From: Bradyrhizobium forestalis
Lineage (GTDB): Bacteria; Pseudomonadota; Alphaproteobacteria; Rhizobiales; Xanthobacteraceae
Length of the DNA stretch: 34,748 nucleotides
Reading direction: 5' to 3'
Assembly: GCF_002795245.1 (NCBI RefSeq)
Contig: NZ_PGVG01000056.1
Span: forward strand, 1-34,748
Shown: piece by piece, positions 22,674 through 30,640 of the stretch
How the letters are laid out: every line of letters begins with the position of its first letter
Numbering within the stretch: the stretch's first letter is position 1
The notes under the pieces: generated by a model
The model's input: the letters and a program-made list of their open reading frames with translations, nothing else
Databases searched by the model: none
Told to the model about the DNA's origin: nothing
Position numbers and translations under genes: made by a program

Positions 22674-23678
22674 TCAATCCGCCTTCACATAATCCTTGGC
22701 GATGATCGCATTCACGTCAAAACCCTTGTCCGCAAAACCCTGCTCCTGCAGCCATTTGATCTGGTTGTCGACGTTCTTCACATCCAGCTTGCCGTCGGGA
22801 TCGATGTACGCGCAGTTGCCGACCACCTGCTCGACCGGCAGATTGGTGTACTTGGCGATGATCTCCAAGAGCGGCTTGGTCTTGTCGTTGATCGGCGCGA
22901 CACCGTCCTTCATCGCGGCGAGGACGACGTCGTGATATTCGCGGTCGGCTTTCGCGAGCACGCCGAGGAATTTGGTCACCAGCGCCTTGTTGGTCAGCGT
23001 CTTCGGCGAAGCGAACACCGCACCCAGCTGCCACGGCGTCTCGTCGCCGACCCAGCCCAGAAACTTCGCGCCACCCTCGTCCATCAATTTTCTTGCGGTC
23101 GAGATCGGGAGAAGCGCCGCATCGACGGTTTCGCCTTTGAGCGCGGCGGCTGCATTCGACAGCGATTGCAGCGGCACGATCTTCACATCCGCGAGCTTGA
23201 AGCCGTATTTGTCGGCGAGCAGGCCGAGTGAATAGTGAAAGCTCGATCCGACCTGCGTCATCGCCACGCGCTTGCCCGCGAGGTCCTTCGGCGTCTTTAG
23301 CCCGGCGGCATAGGCGTTGTTGCTGGCGAAATAGCCGATCAGGGGATAGCCGGGCTTTTCGCGGCTCATGCCGCCGATCACCTTCAGCACGCCCTTGCCG
23401 GCGAGATTGTAGAGGCCGGCGGTGAAGGCGGTGACGCCGAAATCGACATCGCCCGAGGTGGTGGCGACCGCGATCGGCTGCGCCGCATCGAAGAATTTCA
23501 GCTCGACCTCTAAGCCGGCCTCGCGGAAATAGCCCTTGTCCTGCGCGATGAAGACCGGTGCAGAGGAGGACAGGCGGAGCACGCCGATCTTGGCCTTCAG
23601 CGCGTCCTCGGCGCGCGCCGTGCCCATCGCCATGATCGCCAACAGGCCGGCGGCTGCGAGCCGTGCAATTCCGATCAT
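22674..23678 (-). CDS. ABC transporter substrate-binding protein (NMT1/SsuA-like)
   Basis: This 334-residue periplasmic binding protein of the NitT/TauT family has a signal peptide ending near residue 23 (AIMAMGTARA). The mature part starts KIGVLRLSSSAPVFIAQDKGYF and continues with REAGLEVELKFFDAAQPIAVATTSGDVDFGVTAFTAGLY, the classic SsuA/THI5/NMT1 lobe-1 pattern. Later LAGKRVAMTQVGSSFHYSLG and LKGETVDAALLPISTARKLMD fit lobe 2. The ligand cannot be read; the oxidoreductase partner suggests an organic compound rather than sulfate or nitrate. It starts 32 bases after the FAD oxidoreductase stop and is co-transcribed with it. Confidence 0.9.
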   Translation of the reverse strand: MIGIARLAAAGLLAIMAMGTARAEDALKAKIGVLRLSSSAPVFIAQDKGYFREAGLEVELKFFDAAQPIAVATTSGDVDFGVTAFTAGLYNLAGKGVLKVIGGMSREKPGYPLIGYFASNNAYAAGLKTPKDLAGKRVAMTQVGSSFHYSLGLLADKYGFKLADVKIVPLQSLSNAAAALKGETVDAALLPISTARKLMDEGGAKFLGWVGDETPWQLGAVFASPKTLTNKALVTKFLGVLAKADREYHDVVLAAMKDGVAPINDKTKPLLEIIAKYTNLPVEQVVGNCAYIDPDGKLDVKNVDNQIKWLQEQGFADKGFDVNAIIAKDYVKAD

Positions 23679-23710
23679 CCCGTTTCCTCTCGTGGTTGTC
23701 TTGCAGTCTG

Positions 23711-25075
23711 CTACAGGCCTTCAGGCACCGCTTGGTCCCGCCCGATGAAGGCGCCCTGTTGTTTCAACGTTTCCTGCAATTTTTCAATGGGGATGTCACG
23801 CGGGATCCGGTTTCCGGAGAGCGCCAATGCGGCGGCGGAACCGGCGGCCTCGCCCATCACGAAACAGGCACCGGAGACCCGCGCCGCCGACTGGCCCTCA
23901 TGGGTCATCGAGGCACAGCGGCCGGCGACCAGAAGATTGTCGACGCCTTCAGGCACCAGCATCCGGTAAGGCAGCTCGTTATAGCCGCGCGATTCCGGGA
24001 TCGGCGGGAAGGTGAAGACGACGTCCCCGGGCACATGGGCCTCGATCGGCCAGCCGTTGACGCCGATGGAATCCGCGAACGAGGCGCAGCCGAGCACGTC
24101 CGCGCCGCTGAGCTGGTAGCCGCCCCTGATGCGGCGGGTCTCGCGGATGCCGAGCTGCGGCGGCAGATCGACGATGTAGGATCTTTCAAAGCCCGGCACG
24201 GTGCGCAGGAATTCGAACGCGGCGAGCGCCTGCTTGCGGCCCTCGATCTCGCCGCGGGTGAGATCGTCAGGCTCGACGCCGTTGATGGCATGGCCGTCCT
24301 CGCGCGCGACTTGCGTGAAATTCACCCGCCATTCGATGCCGGATTTCTGCGGCCGCACGATCGCGCTCTTGCGCGGGAATGTGTGGGTGCCGGCGGCCGC
24401 GGCCTTCTCCATCAATTGCGGGATGGTGCGCCAGGCATCGCCGGCCTTCTCCGGATCGATGCCGTTGAGACGCAGCATCATCGACGGATAGAGCGGGTGA
24501 CCGTGTTCGTCGCCGATGTCGAACGGCGCACCGGCCCACACGGCGAGATCGCCGTCGCCGGAGCAATCGATGAAGATCTCCGATCGCACCGCCTGCCGGC
24601 CGGCCTTGGTCTCGACCATCAGCGCGTCAATGCGCCTGTTATCGCTCATCAGCACGCCGGCGCCGAGCGCGTGGAAGAGGATGTGCACCTTGTGGCTGGC
24701 GAGCAGCTCGTCGGCCGCGATCTTATAGGCCGCGGTGTCATAAGCCTGGGCAAAGACCTTGCCGAGGATCAGATGCGGCGCGTTGAGGCCGTTCAGATGA
24801 TCGATCCGCGCCAGCAGCTCCGACGCCATGCCCTGCACCAGCCGCCGGTGCTCGCCATGGACGTTGCCGTGCAGGCCGCAGAAATTGGTGACACCGGCCG
24901 CCGTTCCCATGCCGCCGAGGAAGCCATAGCGCTCGATCAAGAGCGTCTTCCGCCCCGCGCGCGCGGCTGAGGCCGCAGCGACAATGCCGGCCGGACCGCC
25001 GCCGAGCACGACGACTTCATACTCGCCATAGAGCGGCACTTTCCGTGCCGGTTCTTCGATCGTCATGGGCCGCAT
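23711..25075 (-). CDS. FAD-dependent oxidoreductase (FAD_oxidored family)
   Basis: This 454-residue flavoprotein has an N-terminal Rossmann FAD motif (VVVLGGGPAGIVAAASAARAG) followed by KTLLIERYGFLGGMGTAAGV. This matches the FAD_oxidored family (PF12831-like), which is related to succinate dehydrogenase and ThiF-independent thiazole or sugar-oxidising flavoproteins. The second FAD contact FIDCSGDGDLAVWAGAPF and the C-terminal NLLVAGRCASMTHEGQSAARV with GEAAGSAAALAL are typical. No secretion signal is visible, so it is probably cytosolic. As the first gene of an ABC-transporter operon with a divergent LysR gene, it likely acts on the imported compound. The reaction is unknown. A second ATG at 25066 is possible. 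Confidence 0.88.
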   Translation of the reverse strand: MRPMTIEEPARKVPLYGEYEVVVLGGGPAGIVAAASAARAGRKTLLIERYGFLGGMGTAAGVTNFCGLHGNVHGEHRRLVQGMASELLARIDHLNGLNAPHLILGKVFAQAYDTAAYKIAADELLASHKVHILFHALGAGVLMSDNRRIDALMVETKAGRQAVRSEIFIDCSGDGDLAVWAGAPFDIGDEHGHPLYPSMMLRLNGIDPEKAGDAWRTIPQLMEKAAAAGTHTFPRKSAIVRPQKSGIEWRVNFTQVAREDGHAINGVEPDDLTRGEIEGRKQALAAFEFLRTVPGFERSYIVDLPPQLGIRETRRIRGGYQLSGADVLGCASFADSIGVNGWPIEAHVPGDVVFTFPPIPESRGYNELPYRMLVPEGVDNLLVAGRCASMTHEGQSAARVSGACFVMGEAAGSAAALALSGNRIPRDIPIEKLQETLKQQGAFIGRDQAVPEGL

Positions 25076-25186
25076 GGCGCGTCCACTCCCAAATTCTCTT
25101 GCTTGGGACCGACTATGAATTAACGCGCAGCAGGCTACAATTCACCAAAATGCGCGATCAGCTTTCGCGAATCGAGAAAGGCGGCC

Positions 25187-26071
25187 ATGGACATCCTGGT
25201 GAACCTGCAGGCCTTCCTTGCCACTGCGGACGCGGCCGGCTTTTCGGCCGCCGCGCGAAAGCTCAACGTCTCGACCTCGGTCGTCGCCAAGCGCGTCACG
25301 CAGTTGGAGGCACGGATCGGCACGCCGCTATTTCACCGCTCGACGCGGCAATTGCGGCTCACCGAAGCCGGCCAGCGCTACGTGCATCGCGCGCGCGGCG
25401 TGGTGGCTGACGCCACCGACCTGCTCTCGCGCATGGGCGAGAAGGGCCACGATCTCGTCGATCACCTCCGCATCAAGGCGCCGACCTCGCTGACCGTGGC
25501 GCGCCTTGCAGATGCCTTCAGCGCGTTCCAGACGCAGAACCCGCGGCTGAAGCTCGAGATCGTGCTGATCGACCGCCCGGTCGATCCCGTCGCCGAGGGA
25601 TTTGACATCGCCATCGGCGCCTTCCCGCATTCCTTCGGCGGCGTCATCGACGAGCCGCTCTGCCCGCTGAAGCGGCTGCTCTGCGCCTCGCCGGCTTACT
25701 TGAAGAAACATGGCACGCCAAAACATCCGCGCGACCTCGTCGAGCATCGCTGCCTCAGCTTCATGCCGACCGGCCCCGAATGGATCTTCGACGGACCGCG
25801 CGGCCGCATCAGCATCCAGGTCAGCCCGCTGCTGTCGTCCAACGAGGGACATGTGCTGGCACGCAGCGCCATCGCCGGCAACGGCATCGCGCTGATCTCG
25901 CATTATCTCGTGGCTGATGCCCTGCGTGACGGCACGCTGAAGCCGGTGCTGCGCGACTTTCCGATTCCGGAATTGTGGGTGAAGGCCGCAATCCCCGAGC
26001 GGCGGCGCAATGCCGCCGCGGTGCAGGCGCTGCTCACCTTGCTGAAAACGTCATTGGCGCCGCCGCTGTAG
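25187..26071 (+). CDS. LysR-family transcriptional regulator
   Basis: This 294-residue regulator has an N-terminal wHTH (MDILVNLQAFLATADAAGFS, AAARKLNVSTSVVAKRVTQL, RIGTPLFHRSTRQLRLTEAG) and an effector-binding domain starting near residue 90 (LRIKAPTSLTVARLADAFSAF). It is divergent from the FAD-oxidoreductase/ABC operon across a 111-base gap containing TGAATT-N17-AATTCA (25116-25144), a possible binding site. By the usual LysR layout it probably regulates that operon in response to the transported compound or a metabolite of it. Confidence 0.93.
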   Translation: MDILVNLQAFLATADAAGFSAAARKLNVSTSVVAKRVTQLEARIGTPLFHRSTRQLRLTEAGQRYVHRARGVVADATDLLSRMGEKGHDLVDHLRIKAPTSLTVARLADAFSAFQTQNPRLKLEIVLIDRPVDPVAEGFDIAIGAFPHSFGGVIDEPLCPLKRLLCASPAYLKKHGTPKHPRDLVEHRCLSFMPTGPEWIFDGPRGRISIQVSPLLSSNEGHVLARSAIAGNGIALISHYLVADALRDGTLKPVLRDFPIPELWVKAAIPERRRNAAAVQALLTLLKTSLAPPL

Positions 26072-26144
26072 ACCTGGTTGCGTCATTGTCGCAAGATCGC
26101 GGTTGCTCTCTGACCATGGAACTGAAAGAAGGGCCACCAAACAC

Positions 26145-26250
26145 CGCTGTCATCGCCCGCGAAAGCGGGCGATCCAGTATTCCAGAGACGTCAAACGTAT
26201 ACGGAGAGGCCGCGGCGTACTGGGTCGCCCGGTCAAGCCGGGCGACGACA
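26145..26250. repeat. Intergenic palindromic repeat, family D
   Basis: CGCTGTCATCGCCCGCGAAA and GCGGGCGATCCAGTATTCC match the copy at 18266-18374, including GAGAGGCCGCGGCGTACTG. The right hairpin here is different: GTCGCCCGG-tcaag-CCGGGCGAC. It sits between the LysR stop and the small pseudogene. Confidence 0.8.
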
Positions 26251-26268
26251 AGCAACTTGGTTCAACGA

Positions 26269-26541
26269 ATGGATTCGATGCTTTTGAAATTCGCCCTGCC
26301 TGCCGTCGTCGCCCTCGCGATCTCCGCCACCCCTGCCGCAGCCGTGGAGCAAAACTGTCGTTTCATCCAGGCCAAGCCTGATCGCGAGGCCTGCTACAAG
26401 CGGTAGGAGGACGAGCTGGCGGCGAAGCGCAAGCCGGCTCCAGCAACCGCCGAGAGCAACACATTCGAAACGCTGCGCCAGCTGCGGCAGGATGACGACG
26501 CCGTCTATCGCAGCATCAACAACATCTGTCGCGGCTGCTGA
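26269..26541 (+). pseudogene. Small secreted protein gene interrupted by an amber codon
   Basis: The frame opens at ATG 26269 (or 26278) with a signal peptide (LLKFALPAVVALAISATPAAA) and a mature start VEQNCRFIQAKPDREACYKR. It then meets TAG at 26404-26406. The same frame continues uninterrupted for 44 more codons (EDELAAKRKPAPATAESNTF, then ETLRQLRQDDDAVYRSINNI and CRGC) to TGA at 26539-26541. The sequence context CYKR-stop-EDELAAKRK strongly suggests that a CAG glutamine codon became TAG by one C-to-T change. Intact, it would be a 91-residue exported protein with four cysteines. The truncated 45-residue product would keep only two of them. Natural decay, an expressed short form and a base-call error are all possible. 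Confidence 0.7.
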
Positions 26542-26544
26542 CGT

Positions 26545-27348
26545 TCACGCTTTTCCGCCGCCCCAACGCGCTGCCCGCTTCTCGGCGAACGAGGCCAGCC
26601 CTTCCGCGGCTTCCGCGCTCTGGCGCTTGAGCGAATGCAGCTGCACCAGCCGCTTGTAGGCGGCATCGTCCACGGCCATGCCACCGAACGAGCTCTCCAG
26701 CGCCAGGCGCTTGGTCTCGGCCATGGCCTCCGGTCCGTTGGCGAGCAGTTGCTCGACCACCTTGGCTCCGGCGGCCTCCAGCTCGGCGAGCGGCACCACC
26801 TCGTGGACCAGACCGATGCGGCGGGCGTCCTCGGCGCCGAAGCGTTCGCCGGTGAGCGCGTAGCGGCGGACCTGGCGTACACCAATGGCATCGCAGAGCT
26901 GCGGGATGATGATCGCGGCGGTCAGGCCCCAAAGCACCTCGGTGATCGAGAACAGGGCGTTGTCCGCGGCGATGACAACGTCACAGGCCGCGATCACGCC
27001 GGTGCCGCCGCCGAAGCAGCCGCCCTGCACCAGCGCCACGGTCGGGACGGCCACGGTGTTGAGCCGCTGCACGGCTTCGAAGGTCGCCCGCGACGCCGCC
27101 TCGTTAGCTTCAGTCGATTGCGGCCGCACGCTGTTGATCCATTTGAGATCGGCGCCGGCCTGGAAATGCTTGCCGTTACCTCTTAGCACGACGACGCGCA
27201 GGTTCGGCTTCTTCGCCAGCTCGTCCATGGCCGCGAGCACACCCGCGATCAGCGCGCCGTCATAGGCGTTGTTCACGTCCGGCCGGTTCAACGTGACGGT
27301 CGCAACCCCACGCTCATCGAGGGTCCACAGGACGGGGTTGGCAGTCAT
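26545..27348 (-). CDS. Enoyl-CoA hydratase/isomerase family protein (LiuC/AtuE-like)
   Basis: This 267-residue crotonase-fold protein has oxyanion-hole segments GKHFQAGADLKWI (about 61-73) and FGGGTGVIAACDVVIAADNA (about 110-130). It retains the second catalytic Glu region (FSITEVLWGLTAAIIIPQL), but the first hydratase Glu position in GGG-x-E is replaced by the GGGTGVIAACD variant. That variant is shared by methylglutaconyl-CoA and isohexenylglutaconyl-CoA hydratases of leucine and isoprenoid degradation (LiuC/AtuE type), which this sequence resembles most, including RRYALTGERFGAEDARRIGLVHEV. GGAGG lies just upstream of the ATG at 27348. No other leucine or acyclic-terpene genes are adjacent, so the pathway is uncertain. 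Confidence 0.88.
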   Translation of the reverse strand: MTANPVLWTLDERGVATVTLNRPDVNNAYDGALIAGVLAAMDELAKKPNLRVVVLRGNGKHFQAGADLKWINSVRPQSTEANEAASRATFEAVQRLNTVAVPTVALVQGGCFGGGTGVIAACDVVIAADNALFSITEVLWGLTAAIIIPQLCDAIGVRQVRRYALTGERFGAEDARRIGLVHEVVPLAELEAAGAKVVEQLLANGPEAMAETKRLALESSFGGMAVDDAAYKRLVQLHSLKRQSAEAAEGLASFAEKRAARWGGGKA

Positions 27349-27502
27349 CGGCGATCCTCCGGTCGTTCGTTTGCCTTGCACTATGGCCGAGGCCGCGTGC
27401 CCCGATCCATATCTTTCCGGCGTAGGGCGGCCGCGTCCATCGCATGGCGGCATGTGTCATGCTGCCGCCGGACGGCACCAAGGGACAATACGGGGTACCA
27501 TC

Positions 27503-28477
27503 ATGCGCATCTGCATTTTCGGCGCGGGCGCCGTCGGCAGCCACATTGCGGTACGGCTGGCGCGCGCCGGCCATGAGGTCAGTTGCGTGATGCGGGGAGC
27601 GCATCTGGAGGCGGCTCGCGCCAATGGTCTGAAGCTGCGCGTCGGCGATTCCGAGGTCGGCGCCAAGGTGAACGCGTCAGGCGATCCGGCCCAGCTCGGC
27701 CCGCAGGACGTCGTGATCTCGACGCTGAAGGCGACCGCGCTGACCGGGCTGGTCTCCAGCATCAAGCCGCTGCTCCAGGATGACACCGCGATCCTGTTCG
27801 CGCAGAACGGCATTCCCTGGTGGTACGGCATCGGCCTGCCGCCGCGGCACCCGACGCCGCCGGACATTTCCTTCCTCGATCCCGGCGGACGCCTGCGCGC
27901 CTGCATCGCGAAGGAACGGATCATCGGCGGCGTCATCTTCTCCTCCAACGAGGTGACCGCGCCCGGCGTGGTGCAGAACCTGACGCCGGACCGCAACCGG
28001 CTCTTGATCGGCGAATGCGACGACCGCAATTGCGACCGCATCACCAGGCTTCGCAATGTCTTCAACGATGCCCGGCTGGAGTCGCCGCCGGTCGCCGAGA
28101 TCCGCGAGGCAATCTGGTCAAAGCTGCTGACCAACATGTCGCTCTCGGTGCTGTGCCTGCTCACCGGCCAGACCGCGCGCGGGGTGCGCGACGACCCCGC
28201 CTTCGCGGAGGTGATTCCGCGCATGCTGAACGAGGCCAACGAGATCGCCCAGCACTTCATTCCCGAGGTCAAGCGCGTCACCCGCAGCGGCCCTGCCCCC
28301 AACCACAAGCCGTCGCTGCTGCAGGATTACGAGCTCGGCCGCGCCATGGAGATCGACGTGCTGGTGAAGGCGCCCCAGGCCTTCGCGCGCACCGCCGGCC
28401 TGTCGACGCCGACGCTCGACCTGATCGCCGCGCTCGCGATCCAGAAGGCGCGCGACAAGGGGCTTTATTCGGCCTGA
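27503..28477 (+). CDS. Ketopantoate reductase family protein
   Basis: This 324-residue NADPH-dependent reductase of the PanE/ApbA family has the Rossmann motif MRICIFGAGAVGSHIAVRLA at the N-terminus, QNGIPWWYG at the usual QNG position, and KLLTNMSLSVLCLLTG in the C-terminal helical domain with the catalytic Lys region. The later KPSLLQDYELGRAMEID parallels the SMLQDIERGRxTEID signature. It could be 2-dehydropantoate 2-reductase or one of the many paralogues acting on other 2-oxo acids; the WWYG insertion and isolated location favour a paralogue. ATG 27503 is chosen for the Rossmann start; the ribosome site is weak. Confidence 0.88.
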   Translation: MRICIFGAGAVGSHIAVRLARAGHEVSCVMRGAHLEAARANGLKLRVGDSEVGAKVNASGDPAQLGPQDVVISTLKATALTGLVSSIKPLLQDDTAILFAQNGIPWWYGIGLPPRHPTPPDISFLDPGGRLRACIAKERIIGGVIFSSNEVTAPGVVQNLTPDRNRLLIGECDDRNCDRITRLRNVFNDARLESPPVAEIREAIWSKLLTNMSLSVLCLLTGQTARGVRDDPAFAEVIPRMLNEANEIAQHFIPEVKRVTRSGPAPNHKPSLLQDYELGRAMEIDVLVKAPQAFARTAGLSTPTLDLIAALAIQKARDKGLYSA

Positions 28478-28480
28478 ACG

Positions 28481-29158
28481 TCAGGCGAGCGCATCGATCC
28501 AGGCGGCGAGCGCGTCCAGCACCTCGGCGAGCGCCTCGTCATTGGTACGGCCGGACTTCTTCAGCACCGCGAAGGAGTGATCCCCTGCTTCGATTTCATG
28601 CAGCGTTGCCTTCGCCCCGAGCTTCTCGACGACAGGCTTGAGGTAGCCGAGGTCGGCAAGCCCGTCGCGCGTGCCTTGCAGGAACAGCATGGGAATTGCG
28701 ATCGCGGCTAGGTGCTCGGCGCGCTCGCTCGACGGCTTCTTGTCGGCGTGCAGGGGAAAGCCGAGGAAGGCGAGCCCTTTGACGCCTTGCAGGGGTGCCT
28801 TCGATTGCGCCTGCGAGGTCATGCGCCCACCGAACGATTTTCCGCCGGCGACGAGCTTCACGCCGGGGCAGAGCCGCGCCGCCTCCGCGACCGCCGCACG
28901 GATGGCGGCGTGTGCGACTGCGGGCTGGTCAGGACGCCCCTTTTTCTCTTCCATGTATGGGAAATTGAAGCGGAACGTTGCGATGCCGCGCTCGGCGAGG
29001 CCAGCTGCGACCCTCTCCATGAAGGAATGCCGCATGTCCGCACCGGCGCCGTGCGCGAGGACGTAGCAGGCGCGCGCATGATCCGGCCGCGTCAGCATCG
29101 CCGAGACCGTGCCGATGCGCTCGATGTCGATCTTGAGCTCTTGAGGTTTGGTCGCCAC
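28481..29158 (-). CDS. Alpha/beta hydrolase, KANL3/Tex30-like
   Basis: This 225-residue compact alpha/beta hydrolase of the KANL3/Tex30-type group shows YVLAHGAGADMRHSFM near residue 32, the nucleophile elbow GGKSFGGRM (Ser near residue 109), an acid region FLQGTRDGLAD (Asp) and the C-terminal histidine in EAGDHSFAVLKKSG. The triad is therefore complete. Substrate is unknown; dienelactone-hydrolase-like or esterase activity is typical. It is convergent with the reductase gene, leaving 3 bases between stops. Confidence 0.85.
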   Translation of the reverse strand: MATKPQELKIDIERIGTVSAMLTRPDHARACYVLAHGAGADMRHSFMERVAAGLAERGIATFRFNFPYMEEKKGRPDQPAVAHAAIRAAVAEAARLCPGVKLVAGGKSFGGRMTSQAQSKAPLQGVKGLAFLGFPLHADKKPSSERAEHLAAIAIPMLFLQGTRDGLADLGYLKPVVEKLGAKATLHEIEAGDHSFAVLKKSGRTNDEALAEVLDALAAWIDALA

Positions 29159-29284
29159 AATTAGCCATCCCGACAGACGCTGTTACGGTCGCCTTGGTAG
29201 CGTCCCCGGCGCAGCCTGAAAACACAATAATTGCCGCCGCTAGCTGGCCTACCAAGCCCGAACGCCGCACCAACCGAGGTAATC

Positions 29285-30430
29285 ATGTCCTACCGCTCCT
29301 CCTGGATGACCGAAGAGCTCGACGTCTTCCGCGACCAGTTCCGGAAATATCTCGCCAAGGATCTGGCGCCGCATGCCGAGAAATGGCGCGAGCAGAAGAT
29401 GGTCGACCGCTTCGCCTGGCGCGGGCTCGGGGAGATGGGCGCGCTCTTGGCGAGCGTGCCGGAGGAATATGGCGGCCTGGGCGCCACCTTCGCCTATGAT
29501 GCTGCCGTGCTCGACGATCTCGAGAGCACCGTGCCGGAGCTGACCACCGGCGTCTCCGTGCACAGCGCCATCGTCGCGCATTACATCCTCAATTACGGCT
29601 CGGAGGAGCAGAAGAAGCGCTGGCTGCCGAAGATGGCATCGGGCGAGATGGTCGGCGCCATCGCCATGACCGAGCCCGGCACCGGCTCGGATCTCCAGGC
29701 CGTGAAGACCACCGCCAAGAAGCAGGGCAATTCCTACGTCATCAACGGCCAGAAGACGTTCATCACCAACGGCCAGGCCGCCGATCTCGTCATCGTGGTC
29801 GCCCGCACCGGCGAGGCCGGCGCGAAAGGCATTTCGCTGATCGTGGTCGAGACCGCGGGCGCGGATGGCTACAAGCGCGGACGCAACCTCGACAAGATCG
29901 GCCTGCACGCCTCCGACACCTCGGAGCTGTTCTTCGACAACGTGACGGTGCCGCCGGAAAACCTGCTCGGCAAGGAAGAAGGCCAGGGTTTTGCCCAGCT
30001 GATGCAGCAATTGCCGCAGGAGCGCCTCGCACTCGCGGTCGGCGCCGTCGCCTCGATGGAGCGCGCCGTAAAACTCACCACCGAGTACACCAAGGAGCGG
30101 AAGGCGTTCGGCAAGCCGCTGATGGATTTCCAGAACACCGCTTTCACGCTGGCCGAGCGCAAGACCGAGGCGATGATCGCGCGCGTCTTCGTCGACTGGT
30201 GCATAGAACGCCTGATCGCAAAAGACCTCGACACGGTGACGGCCTCGATGGCGAAATACTGGTGCTCGGAGAAACAGGTCGAGACCGCCGACGAATGCCT
30301 GCAGCTGTTCGGCGGCTACGGCTACATGCAGGAATACCCGATCTCGCGCATCTTCATCGATTCCCGCATCCAGAAGATCTATGGCGGCACCAACGAGATC
30401 ATGAAGCTGTTGATCGCGAGGTCGCTGTAG
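29285..30430 (+). CDS. Acyl-CoA dehydrogenase
   Basis: This 381-residue FAD enzyme of beta-oxidation introduces a trans-2 double bond into acyl-CoA, passing electrons to ETF. Seen are AIAMTEPGTGSDLQAVKTTA (FAD/substrate segment, about residues 123-142), YVINGQKTFITNGQAADL, RKAFGKPLMDFQNT and the C-terminal QLFGGYGYMQEYPISRIF and IYGGTNEIMKLLIARSL. The medium-chain-type base position (YEG) is YGG here, so the base is more likely Glu259 in ASMERAVKL, aligned to the helix position used in long-chain and isovaleryl-CoA dehydrogenases. ATG 29285 has a GAGGT ribosome site. No ETF or thiolase genes are adjacent. Confidence 0.94.
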   Translation: MSYRSSWMTEELDVFRDQFRKYLAKDLAPHAEKWREQKMVDRFAWRGLGEMGALLASVPEEYGGLGATFAYDAAVLDDLESTVPELTTGVSVHSAIVAHYILNYGSEEQKKRWLPKMASGEMVGAIAMTEPGTGSDLQAVKTTAKKQGNSYVINGQKTFITNGQAADLVIVVARTGEAGAKGISLIVVETAGADGYKRGRNLDKIGLHASDTSELFFDNVTVPPENLLGKEEGQGFAQLMQQLPQERLALAVGAVASMERAVKLTTEYTKERKAFGKPLMDFQNTAFTLAERKTEAMIARVFVDWCIERLIAKDLDTVTASMAKYWCSEKQVETADECLQLFGGYGYMQEYPISRIFIDSRIQKIYGGTNEIMKLLIARSL

Positions 30431-30471
30431 AGCGGAATGGTTTCAGGTTGAACCGATTGCCGCGGCTCGTT

Positions 30472-30592
30472 CACCTCTCCCGCTTGCGGGAGAGGTCGGC
30501 GCGAAGCGCCGGGTGAGGGCTCTTTCCACACGGCTGTTCTCGATTGCTGAAGCACCCTCTCCCCAACCCTCTCCCGCAAGCGGGAGAGGGAG
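30472..30592. repeat. Intergenic palindromic repeat, family A
   Basis: Two copies of the same stem, CCTCTCCCGC/GCGGGAGAGG, at 30474-30495 and 30568-30589 flank GGCGCGAAGCGCCGGGTGAGG and a short unique core. The family matches 2382-2533. It lies between the convergent acyl-CoA dehydrogenase and LysR genes. Confidence 0.8.
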
Positions 30593-30640
30593 CGCATCTC
30601 CCTCGTTGCAGCGATCGAGCCTCATTTCATCTTGCATTAG

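Noticed and set aside
23663..24970. 435-codon open frame opposite the FAD oxidoreductase
   Set aside because: Antisense shadow; no domain, and the flavoprotein motifs are on the minus strand.
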